Assembly: GCA_003988855.1 (NCBI GenBank)
Contig: QYAI01000078.1
Span: forward strand, 62,001 to 126,000
Origin: Arachnopeziza araneosa
Lineage: Eukaryota; Ascomycota; Leotiomycetes; Helotiales; Arachnopezizaceae
DNA: 64,000 nt
Direction: 5' to 3'
Positions 54,334 to 64,000 of the stretch are shown in pieces (the stretch's first letter is position 1; each line of letters starts with the position of its first letter). Position numbers and translations under genes: made by a program. The notes under the pieces are model-generated. The model saw nothing but the letters and a program-made list of their open reading frames with translations. It was not told where the DNA came from and searched no databases.

Positions 54334-55147
54334 TTGGCTTCTGCGGGACAGGTGCAGCCTGGGAGTTGTACGACAGTGGAAGAAGCAACCTGAAGTCTCT
54401 GATGCGGCCACTTCAGTAGTTCATTTACGAGGGTATTTCAAAACAGGGCAATTGCTTTGATTGGGAATTTCTCAGCTACTTCGATGAGAATTGTTGCCTG
54501 CAGACAGTGGGGTGCAGGTGCAAGGCAAGCTTCCCCTCAAAGCCGAAGAGCAATTCACCACAAAAGTATGCCGTGGAGTGTCAAGCGCCGACCTCAACGC
54601 CGCAGATTGTGTCCATCCAAGGCATGTAATCGTGTTGAAGCTGCGAGAAAATGGCCAGATCAAGAGAAGGGGACGAATCTTCTGCCCTGATATCCGAGGA
54701 AGTGCCTTGGAAAAAAGCGATGGATTTTGGAGAGATTTTCTGCTCATCCTGTGACCGGAGCGAGCACAAATACCACGGCGTAAATTCAGATTTACCAAAC
54801 ATCCTACTCTTTCGAGTTTACTCCAAATCCTAACACAATCCATGATTGAATCATTATATCCGCTGAGGAAATAGAAATACACGATATCTTATTTTCGGCT
54901 CTTAAACAGCTTTTTCTGATATAACGTTTTGTGGTTACAAGTAGACGGCCAATGGATCCGATGCGGATTCGAAAAGGGGGGTTGATATATCGTTTCTCAT
55001 CTTCGGACCATTCAGAAATCAGCCCGACGTACAGCCCGACGCAAAAAGCCGGACTGACTCTGCTCCGGCCTGTTCATCAATTCGGTCCTTTCATGAATAG
55101 ACCAGCCTATTCATGAATAATGATGGTATTTTACCAATAGCATCGCC
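54334..55147. other. Intergenic, no gene seen
   Basis: Overlapping frames on both strands have no domain. Part may be the lost N-terminal exon of the zinc-finger pseudogene. AT-rich from 54830, with a CCCGACGTACAGCCCGACG direct repeat at 55022-55040. Confidence 0.4.
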
Positions 55148-55596
55148 ATTCATAAATGATGGTTTATGGAGTGACTAGTCTGCTGGATCAGGCGTTTTTT
55201 TCGTGATAATTAATATCGTATTTCGTGTTCGGGTGGCAGTTCCCCTAGCAACACGCTAAAAACTATTAAATTGTACCCTAAACATGCTCCTAACTTATAT
55301 CGCTCTAGACTCCGTGTTAGTCGTACGGATAGTTGCAAGACTTAGATTTAATAGAGCAGGAGGAGGTAGAAAAACAGGTAGAAGAGCAAGCGGAAAAGCA
55401 GGTGGAAGAACCTTCGAGATCTTCAAGACTACAGAAGAGGTCAAAAAAGGTCTTAGAGAACCAAATAATCTTTTCAGGTATGCGCACAACACTAAAATGA
55501 TAATTTAAGGCTGTTCTCTACTTATATTGTTAGAGCATAATTGCAATGTAAGTAGATGTTCAGGACTAGTCATTCTATGAATCATCATTCATGAAT
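55148..55596. mobile_element. Short DNA element with 33-base terminal inverted repeats
   Basis: The left end 55148-55180 and the reverse complement of the right end 55564-55596 agree at 28 of 33 bases, and all five differences are A/G or C/T transitions. Both begin ATTCATRAATGATG and end TGACTAGTC. The 449-base unit holds no transposase; one short Arg/Gly-rich frame (55284-55508) is open inside. This looks like a MITE or deleted DNA transposon touched by RIP. No clear target-site duplication was found, so the outer limits may be slightly different. Confidence 0.65.
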
Positions 55597-56461
55597 CACG
55601 GCGCCGATCTGGACATGCCGCCAGCTTAACTCACGCGTGACTGCTATTTGACTTCTCGCCAATCTGTAAGCGGGACCTCCCGTACGGGTATGTGAACACA
55701 GGGAAGAAGCGGCTGGGGAAAGCGTGTATAAAAGAGGGTTTTTACATCAGATTCTCTTCTGAAGAATCAACATCCTTTTACCTACCCATCAATATCATTC
55801 CTTTTTCTGCGCTGTTGATTACACAGATGAAGCTAAGATTGGCGTTGCCACAACATAGAATCCTAGAGCGCAAATATGTATCTTAAACCTAGGCGGCGGA
55901 AGAAAATGCCATCTTTTCGAAGGCTTTCCCAAGAATTCCTCAGCGTCAGCGAGCTTACGAGCAAACGAATAGGCTCTAATGTAACAAAGTGCCTTGAAAT
56001 TATAGCAAGCCAAATCTGATAATCGCGAAGGGGTATTTCCGTGCATGAAAACTTATAAATTCGCAATGTTCCCAACCCCGGACCAAGGATAAAGTGTACT
56101 TGGGGCAGAGTCTTAGTGTCCGGATTTTGGAATAATTTGGAAGTTTTAGAAAACACCGGCCGCATGGTCGACACCACCTGAATGAAAATATTCGGAAGAG
56201 CTAGTTTTCTTTCGGCATTGGTGGCGCCACTCATCAATCCCAGAGAGCAGGTTGACCCAAATCAAATGGCGCAGTTGCATTCAGCCTTAATAAATACAGG
56301 GTTTGTTCAACTGTCAGCGCGGGGTATATCTCAATCCCGGGAGGACAACCGACAGCTTTTACTTCGTAATTCCCGATGCATTCTCTCAAATCTTTTAGCG
56401 CTTTCTCCAACTGTCACCAATCTCCCATCGTTCTTTAAGACAACAAGTCTTCGTTGTCACC
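55597..56461. other. Intergenic upstream of GMC gene
   Basis: Holds the GMC promoter. A 123-residue minus-strand frame from the ATG at 56234 is open but shows no domain, and its composition is not persuasive. Confidence 0.45.
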
Positions 56462-58398
56462 ATGGGACGCTTTCTAAAACCTGTGTCTCTCTTACCACTT
56501 CTCCCCCTTTCCTCCATAGTTGCTTCTCTAAATAGCCCGAGACCGCGAGAGACCATATCCCGCGTGGCCAATGGTTCTACTTATGATTTTGTTATTATCG
56601 GCGGAGGATTGAGTGGACTGGTTGTTGCACGTCGTTTATCTGAGGATCCTACAAGTAAGTGTCCTCTGACATCTCATTGACTTACCTCCAAACAGCTAAT
56701 CTTCTTACAGAACATGTACTTGTGATTGAGAATGGCCCCATTGACAATGGCCCTGCTACCAGCGTACCATACGAGGCTAACATTCTTAATACCGGGGATA
56801 TGTGGCCATTATTCAGTGCGTCAGAGCCATTTCTCAACAACAAAACTTTCCAGGTTACAGTCGGCAATGTTGTAGGTGGAGGAACTATTGTCAATGGGAT
56901 GGGCTTCGACCGAGGCTCAGATGCAGATTATGATGCCTGGGAGAAACTGGGCAACGTTGGTTGGGGCTATGAGGAACTGAAGCCATATTTCAAGAAATCC
57001 CAGACCTTTACTCCTCCATCAGAATCATCAGTAAAAGCCTTCAACATCACTTATGAAGCGTCGGCTTATGGAGACTCCGGACCAGTAGCAGTTACTATTC
57101 CCAGCTTTCAGTACCCAGATATCACGCCGATTCTCTATTCATGGGCTGCCGAAAATATTTCGATGCCTAGGGAGGGATTTGCCGAGCCACTGGGTGCGTA
57201 TTGGTGTCCTACCGATGTCAACAATATAACCCAGACACGTGCACATTCTCGTGCTTCATATTACGACCCTGTTCAAAACCGAACAAACCTCAGACTACTT
57301 CCTAACACAAAAGTCACCCAAATCCTCTTTGATACTACTGGTGGCCAACTTTTAGCGACGGGCGTCAAAATGCTTAATAACAATGACAGTTCTGTGTCTA
57401 CAGCCTATGCTTCTAAAGAGGTTGTCCTTGCCGCCGGAGCTATTTTCACGCCTTACTTGCTTATGGTGAGTGGGATTGGGCCCAAAGATGTTCTGAGTGC
57501 GGCCAAGGTTCCCGTGAAACTAGATGCACCAGGGGTAGGATCCAATTTGCAGGATCATCCTACTCTGTATCAAATGTTTAACACCTCAAATCAGAGTTTC
57601 CCGAACCCATCAACGCTCTCCTCCAATGCTACTTTCTATGCTGCCGCTGAAGCGCAGTATTACGCTCAACGTCAAGGCCCATGGACATATCCACGCGTGA
57701 GCGCCGCGGTTTTCCTCACCTTGAAGCAATGGGCCCCTGACAATTTCACCAGCATCGCCAACCAGGTTCTGGCACAAAATATCACCGAATATCTCCCAGC
57801 CCGCTACAGTCAAAATAGCGCTCTGCTTGCCGGGTACAAGAAGCAGCGAGACATTCTTGTGGAGGCTTATCTAGGGGATGATGCTGCGACCGGCGAAGGT
57901 GTTATCGCTGCCTGGGGCCACGGCACTGTTGCGTTAGAAAAACCACTATCACGAGGGACCATAACATTGAATACAACCGATCCAACCAATCTCCCCATCG
58001 TCCAGTGGAATGCACTACAGAACCCAGCCGATTTGGATATCATCATTGAAATGGCCCGCTTCAATCGTCGTCATTGGGCCAGACCCGAACTCGCAAGATA
58101 CCACCCCGTAGAGTCCCTGCCAGGCGCCCAATACCAGACCAATGCCGAACTCATAGACACAATCACAACCAGCGGACTCTTGGTGCCGACTTTTGCACAC
58201 CCATCATGCAGCTGCGCGATGATGCCACAGGAGCTAGGCGGGGTTGTAAGTGACGAGTTGTTAGTTTATGGGGTACAGGGACTTTCGATTGTTGATGCAT
58301 CCATCATACCTTTGATTCCGGCGACACATCTTCAGGCCACGATTTATGCAGTTTCTGAAAAGGCTTCTGATATTATCAAGGCTAGACACGGCTATTAA
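56462..58398 (+). CDS. Secreted GMC oxidoreductase (FAD)
   Basis: A flavin enzyme of the glucose-methanol-choline family (glucose oxidase, aryl-alcohol oxidase, glucose dehydrogenase type) that oxidises an alcohol or sugar outside the cell. Exons 56462-56654 and 56711-58398 join across a 56-base intron inside the FAD domain, giving 626 residues. It starts with a signal peptide (MGRFLKPVSLLPLLPLSSI). The dinucleotide fold is DFVIIGGGLSGLVVARRL; the first GMC signature is around GGGTIVNGMGFDRGSDADYD, the second GAIFTPYLLMVSGIGP. The active-site histidine lies in HPSCSCAMMP, with PATHLQATIYAVSEKASD at the C-terminus. Several NxS/T sites support secretion. The exact substrate cannot be told from the sequence. 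Confidence 0.94.
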
Positions 58399-59581
58399 AG
58401 TATTTTTGGAGTAGGGACACTTGATTCAAGAACGACTGCACTTCTTTTCTAGATAAACAGAAGAAACACGTACATAGTTAAAAATGATAGACTTTATACC
58501 TACCAAGACATTTTTTAACTATCCAATGTGATTAAGTCTTGATTCAAGATGTTTTCTGCAGTCAGGACATTTTCTGCTTCTTGTCCGAATACTATCTGGA
58601 GCGTTGTGGGGTGACTTGGCATCATAGGCTGTCTATTCTTGGAACATAGGAAGCGCATGTTACTTCGATACATATTAAAATACTGCCGCAGTTGAACGAT
58701 GCATTCTTGAGGTTCGACATTTAAAGGGTAAGGATTGGCACCTAAGCTAAAGCAGTCATTCTTGCTGACCAACTCTGATAGAAACAGAAAGAAGAGTCGT
58801 GTAAAACTGCAGATTTATTTTGACTCTATTTAGCTAAGACTGGCGGTGCTGACTCGGGTCAAACACACCATCTATTGACCCTGCAGATTGCTTATCTTCC
58901 TGTATCCTTATCATCAGCTAACGCAGAATCTGCTGCAAGACTAGTCGAATCGCTCCCTTGGGGTTGTTGTAGCGGCCGGCCATTTGTAGTCGAATGTTTT
59001 GATTGATTTTTAAAGAAGATGCTGGAGATCCGAGAAGACGTCGAACCCCCCTTGACGCCTCTTAGGGCTTGTATGGCTGGTGGAGGGCCACCAACCCACC
59101 CAAACTACGCTGGTGGAGCTTCACTAACTACCCACACTATGATGGCTTCCTTTGAGTCGCTTGCACCACCGGTAGACGTGTTCCCGTCTAGCCTGCCGTC
59201 CCTGCACAGCTTCACTATGTCTTTCTTTTACACACCACTCGCAGTCCTCTTCACGAGTCGTGACATTTGCACGTGCTATTTGGATGAATTTTAAGCTTCT
59301 TCCATTTCTCGTGCACGTCACTGCTTCTTGGTCTCCATCAAGGGCATCTCGAATCAGCTCTCTTTCCTTGATTTGGACCGTCTGCTTTCCCAGCGCCCAG
59401 CTCTGTTCCACTCTTCCATGACTAGCGCTATTGGTTTTGCATGTGATTGTATGCTTGACTTAGCTACTTATAACTGTGAATGAGCCTCACTACATCTCAA
59501 CTTTTGCTTGCTTCATCCCATAATCTTCCTATTATACTATTGACATCAATTAAGCAGAAGACTTCACATCGCACAGCTGCA
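58399..59581. other. Intergenic, no gene seen
   Basis: No supported ORF. The overlapping frames at 59019-59411 have no domain. Contains the promoter of the promethin-type gene. Confidence 0.5.
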
Positions 59582-60290
59582 ATGGATACCCTTCAGAAGT
59601 ACATCGACAGTGTTGTAACACCCGAGCAGCGCGAGAAGTATACCCAGGATGCGATGGATTTTGGAAAACACTCCCCGCTCCTCTCCGTAAGTCTCCTTAC
59701 TTCTAATGAGACCGAGTCTAACAATACAGTCATTCCTCATAACCCAATTCACCTTCTCCTCCATCCCTGTCGGCCTCTTCGCCGTCTTTGCCACCTCCAC
59801 CCTCCTCCTCTCCCTCGGGGCTGCCTTGACTTTCAGCGCCATTGTCATCGTCAGCACCTTCCTCTTGGTCCTTCCCATCCTCCTGGTCACCATCACGACG
59901 GCCACGCTCGTCTGGGCCACGACCATTTCCGCCTACGCTATCTCCAACTGGCTGTACACGAGGCTCTACAAAGACTCTTCCATCGATCTCCAGCTCCAAC
60001 ACACTCGCGACCATGTCCTTCAGCTCAAGCATGAGATTGACCAATATGGCGCTGAGGAAGCCGAATACTATGTCAACGGCGCCAAGAAACAAGCAGCCGA
60101 TGTGACCAACGGTGTCAAGCAGCTGGCCGACAATGGCATCGATACCGTGCAGCACACCTACAACCACGCCAAGGACTCGGCCCAGAATGGATACGGGCAG
60201 CTGAAGGACTCGGCCAAAAAGACGCCGGACCGTGTTCAACGCACTGCTGCCAGTGCCAAGGACAGCCTCTTGCAGGACGATGGTATGTGA
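59582..60290 (+). CDS. Promethin/LDAF1-like lipid-droplet protein
   Basis: Exons 59582-59686 and 59730-60290 join across a 43-base intron to 221 residues. The N-terminus MDTLQKYIDSVVTPEQREKY precedes a long hydrophobic hairpin (FLITQFTFSSIPVGLFAVFA, FSAIVIVSTFLLVLPILLVT, TLVWATTISAYAISNWLYTR), the promethin arrangement found on ER sites where lipid droplets form. An Ala/Lys/Gln-rich amphipathic tail follows (YVNGAKKQAADVTNGVKQL, YNHAKDSAQNGYGQLKDSA). The frame stops at 60288-60290 after QDDGM. The next frame over continues YVIDGVKAKANRLGNNVKES to a TAA at 60386-60388, in the same style as the tail, so the true end may lie there and the stop reflect a one-base slip. Confidence 0.82.
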
Positions 60291-60720
60291 TCGATGGCGT
60301 CAAGGCCAAGGCCAATCGACTCGGAAACAACGTGAAAGAGTCTCCACTCGCATACGATGCCAATGAGGCTCTTCCCGCCAACAATTAATACAAAGAATAC
60401 TGATCTCAAGCGCACAAGGACTTTCCTTCTGTCTCTACAAAATTATGAATCTACGTTTGGTTTGGAGCGCCAGGTACACATTTTGCAGGGGAAAAAGAGA
60501 ATATGCGTAGCACGTACAAAAATTTAGATTTTTTATGATGATCTCAGGTCTAGAATTGATGATGATGATGATAGAATATTTGCCACTTTAAGCACGTGAA
60601 AGATTCTTCTAGCACATCTTATTCTTTTCCAGATCTCTCAGCGCTTGCACCTATTAGACACAGAACTCGGGGTCGGGTCTTGACAGTACTACGGGTCTTG
60701 ACAGTGGTATAGAGCCAAGT
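60291..60720. other. 3' flank of promethin gene
   Basis: Includes the possible extended reading frame to 60388. Otherwise AT-rich and without a supported gene. Confidence 0.4.
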
Positions 60721-60795
60721 TTGATAGTGGGGATTTTGATAGTGGAAGGTTTGACAGTGGGAAGTTCAATAGTAGGAAGTTTGATAGTGGAAAGT
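60721..60795 (+). repeat. 15-base minisatellite, five units
   Basis: Five contiguous 15-base units of the type GTTTGATAGTGGAAR. In one frame they read as a pentapeptide repeat, FDSGK/R, ended by TAG just after the array. Confidence 0.9.
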
Positions 60796-62111
60796 GCGTA
60801 TAGTGAAGGCCCTGAAGAGACCAATTGCCCTGTTGCAGGGCCGCTAGCGCCATCATCTCCCCATCAGCGTGGCGACAATCGTCACTCCCAGCGCAACCCG
60901 AGTTAGTGTAGCGACTGCTCAGGTACTAGGACAAAAATGGGGGCCAAATAGGCATATCTCATCTCTCACATTGTGTCCTTCATCGTGTATGGATAACTCA
61001 TGTACTTACAAGAAGGTAATTAATACTCTACTACAACACTCTCTATTCTTCAATGCTTGGAAGAGGAGGTGGATGAATGGTGCAAGGACGCCGTTGAATT
61101 CAGAGGTTGATGATTTATTGATGGGTAGTTTATTTTGTCTGAATGACAACTGTGGGATATCTACACTTTCCGGCCGAAAGGTTCACGGAACTCTTACTCT
61201 GTGATTATAACAATCTCAGCCGTATTCCAACTTTCCTCTGTTCTAACCTCAGCACTATCATTTGTCCACAACACTCCGCGCCTTGATCAGCCAACCACTT
61301 CATCCTCACGAGAGACCCCGCTCAGTAGCTCCTTGTTTTTCTTCTTCATGTCCCCCCCTCTTCTCTACCACCACCTTTCTCTAAATCCATACAACCACTC
61401 CCTAGCTCAAAGTCCTCGCCTTCGGATTCTAGCGACGTCGCTTTGGGTATAATGTCGCTGACACAGTCGCTGGACGAGGATTCTGTATTGTGCTGTATTC
61501 TGGTATGTGTGACTCTGAGGAAGGAAGAGACGAGCTCGTGGGCTCGGCTCCTAAGTAAGTGTTGCAAAAGGACGGCCTGCAGTCAGAGCGATAGCTTGAG
61601 CGTGTTAGGGCTCTGTTTTAACTCGTTTCAGGGCCTCAGGCCCTGTTTCATCAGTTTATATAGGGTGCACTTCCCACTGTAGAATTGATTCTTCACCACT
61701 GAAAAACTCCATTTTTGCACCTATTCTGAACACACTTTAAAAGCCAACAGTAAGCTAGCTAGCATGGTTGCCTGAGGCAGGCCACAACATTCGGCTTGGG
61801 CTTTTCTGCGGCTCATGACTTGGTTTGCCGTTTGGGTTCGATGCGAGATGTCCATTGTTGGCTTCTCGAGTTTTGATGTGATTCGGGGTCCGAGTTCGGG
61901 AATATTCTCTTGTTTAAGACCTCTCGGATCCTGTCTTGGCTCTGCTCCTTCTTCACGTCTGCTTCGTTCCGTGAGTGGCGTTATGGGTATTGTGGTTGAG
62001 AGCGTAGACCATGGCATCCTGCTAGATTTCTACGGTAATTATTCTTTGCAGTGTTCTTGTCCTTGGCAAAACTGATTTTTCTACTCACTTCAACTTGTAC
62101 GAGGTTCGTGA
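60796..62111. other. Gene-poor stretch
   Basis: No intact gene. On the minus strand around 61830-62000 a protein-like phrase (VKKEQSQDRIREVLNKRIF) occurs in a frame with stops, which may belong with the decayed fragment to its right. Confidence 0.35.
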
Positions 62112-62384
62112 TCATCTGGCTCTGCTTCCAAGCTGGTACAACGATATCCTGTTAGTGAGGTCAGTCCCATCCTCCTCCTCTTCCTTGTCCTCGAAGAACA
62201 TTTCTTGATCTATGCAAGTACTTAGGTTCTCGGAGTCTAATCGACGTGGCTTCGGCTAGAGTAAGGCCAACCGGAGGGGCGCTTGTTGTCGCAACAATGT
62301 ACTGAGCTGTTGCTGCTTTCTTAGGTCCTTGGTCAGGTCGGCATGGAATCTATCTAGCTGCGTAGTGATTCTTTTCTCGTTCAT
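62112..62384 (-). pseudogene. Possible decayed ORF, family unknown
   Basis: From an ATG at 62384 the frame reads MNEKRITTQLDRFHADLTKD and RKQQQLSTLLRQ to a TAG at 62256. After the stop the same frame goes on with ordinary charged protein sequence (PRRLDSENLSTCIDQEMFFE, DKEEEEDGTDLTNRISLYQL) to a TGA at 62112. The Gln- and Glu-rich character on both sides of the stop suggests a broken gene, perhaps part of a mobile element. I do not recognise it. Confidence 0.3.
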
Positions 62385-64000
62385 CGTTTAATTAATGAAA
62401 TAATATCTGGTTTTGGGATTTTAAGGATATGTTTCATCCACTGCAAAGAGTCAGCTAGGGAGTATAGGAAGGGACACGACGTGCATACTAGATACCATAG
62501 ATAGGCGCCAACAAAAAAGTAGGAGCACTAGATCTAGCGCGTCTTCTTCTATTCGGCACCGAGGACCTTGCGAAACTACTTAATCTTTTCGCGGATCGCT
62601 ACTTACTTGGCCGATGAATCGACTATCTTCTCCAAGTTTCCTGCCAAAGCAGCTTGATCCGTTGGGATTTTGCCAGATCTCAGCTCATGCTTCCCGCTCT
62701 ACCAAATTCTATGACAGTACAGAGATCAAGAGGTGTGGTATTCCCGAGCTGGTGTAATCTTCCTGCCTCGAATACTCTCCTGGTACTTTTCGAGAACCTT
62801 GATGGATAAGTAACGGGGAAATAGATGCTGAAGCTCTTTATCGACTTGTGTTCTTGTCAATTTCTGCCACTAGAGAATATCATGTGGGGACTCTGAAGCC
62901 CGGTAGCCTTGCTATTCGCTTTGAATGTCGTGGGTCTAAGAACCCAAGGGAGTTGAGATTCGGTGGACTGGGTTAAAGGTGCGGAATTCTTCAACAAGTT
63001 ATTGCTTCTTTCTCGGGCTTTGCTCTCGTCGGTTGGTGTCCTATCCATGAAGCAAATGCCTTCGTCTGGATAACCTCCAACATGTTTGGTGTCGACCCTT
63101 GTTCCCAGCAAATGAAGGCAAACATTACAATCCGAAACAGATACCAGAACCACATCTCAATTATATTTGACCCTGCTTCCACTGCATTGATATTTCCGTT
63201 CTATTGTAGATGTCATTCGATCCCTTGGTGCAGCGTTGTGTATTGCGTGGTGACGCGTTTGAGGCCACCTGTGTTCGAGTAGGTGAAAGAGAGATCGATA
63301 TCTCATTTGGATCTTGCTCGGAGCTTGTGGAGGATGGTCTGGATAGATGTTGTAATTAGTCATCTGTAAAAGATATGGTGACTTGTGGAAGGGGTACAGG
63401 CATTTCTTGCATTGATGACGTCTCTTCTGCTGCGAAACTGTGACAAAATCGGGGGGTATCCCCGAGGTGATGGACTCTCCACAGGAGGGAATCTCTGCTT
63501 ATTCAGCTGTTTCATATATAGCTCAAACAAAGAAATACAAGAACATATTCTTACGTATTTCCTATCTTGTCGGATGGAAGAGAACCCTCCCTTTTATACA
63601 TTTCCTCCTCATATTCTCACGACTTCACCAACCCTTGAATTCGAAGTTTGAGCAATCTGATTGCGATTCACTAATGACAATCAACGTAAATTTGTGTCCA
63701 AATTAGTTGAAAATTTAGGAGTTCTAAAGATTGTCTTTCCGTGACTCAATATTGAAACTGTTTGTCAAGTTTGAAATGCATGGAGCAGCCTTGTTTGATG
63801 GTGAATAATTGATAGTTGGTGTAGAACTAACACGGGATTGCTACGATGGTCAACGAATTGGATGATGGAATTACTATAGTGGCCTGTCAACTGCGATTGT
63901 GATCAAAGTAAAAGCTTAGTTTGGAGAAATCATAGGGCATGTAAGATGATTGGTCTGCAAATCACAGTTCACTGCAACGAAGACTTCAGGCATGTGCAAT
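62385..64000. other. Gene-poor stretch to window end
   Basis: Only short frames. A minus-strand frame at 62857-63153 contains DTKHVGGYPDEGICFMDRTP and is the most protein-like, but no intact gene or domain can be defined. AT-rich toward the end. Confidence 0.35.

Noticed and set aside
55863..56234. 123-residue minus-strand frame upstream of the GMC gene
   Set aside because: No domain or signal peptide, length near chance, and it lies where a promoter is expected.
59730..60239. 169-residue minus-strand frame over the promethin gene
   Set aside because: Antisense of the spliced gene; Gly/Asp/Glu runs reflect the sense hydrophobic codons.
1..64000. CRISPR arrays, rRNA operons, prokaryotic operon signals
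   Set aside because: None present; introns and gene families are those of a filamentous ascomycete.

Overview
The window is nuclear DNA from a filamentous ascomycete (Pezizomycotina; a leotiomycete would fit, but this is an impression from gene content, not a test). The reasons are short GT-AG introns, mostly about 45-70 bases, clear fungal orthologues (BRE1, BDP1, PBN1, NHX-type antiporter, SARAF, promethin), fungal STAND/HET genes, and inactivating changes of the CpA-to-TpA type left by repeat-induced point mutation (RIP). No tRNA, rRNA, CRISPR or prokaryotic feature was seen. Coordinates of spliced genes come from reading the splice sites and checking that every exon phase closes.

Layout. 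1-14.5 kb is a conserved block: the 3' part of an endosomal Na+/H+ antiporter, PBN1 (GPI mannosyltransferase subunit, with a one-base frame break), a SARAF-like calcium-entry regulator, BRE1 (H2B ubiquitin ligase), BDP1 (TFIIIB), a GH1 beta-glucosidase and a GFA-fold protein. 14.5-25 kb is gene-poor, with satellites, a hairpin, a broken small gene, a large multipass membrane protein of unknown function and a dead Tc1/mariner copy. 25-34 kb is rich in secreted products: a PAF-acetylhydrolase-like esterase, a small secreted protein made of three 21-residue repeats, a protein-disulfide-isomerase-like protein with altered active sites, and two cysteine-rich secreted proteins sharing a CCDC[RK] motif, bordered by short repeats. 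34-39 kb has a solo LTR, a short-chain dehydrogenase and a CYP52-type P450. 39.8-54.3 kb is an innate-immunity / heterokaryon-incompatibility island: an NB-ARC-TPR receptor, an MDR reductase, a HET-domain protein, a NACHT receptor and a RIP-broken zinc-finger gene. 55-60.4 kb holds a TIR element, a secreted GMC oxidoreductase and a promethin-type lipid-droplet protein. 60.4-64 kb shows no intact gene.

How the parts may work together. BRE1/BDP1 and PBN1/SARAF are divergent pairs with shared promoters of 346 and 271 bases. The P450 and SDR lie in tandem on the minus strand and could act in series on a lipid-like substrate. The 27.7-33.3 kb genes (repeat protein, PDI-like protein, two Cys-rich proteins) are the best candidate for something undescribed. 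The link between the PDI-like protein and the disulfide-rich products rests on position only and is weakened because no signal peptide is seen on the PDI-like protein. The STAND/HET island resembles known fungal allorecognition clusters, but this assembly of genes is specific.
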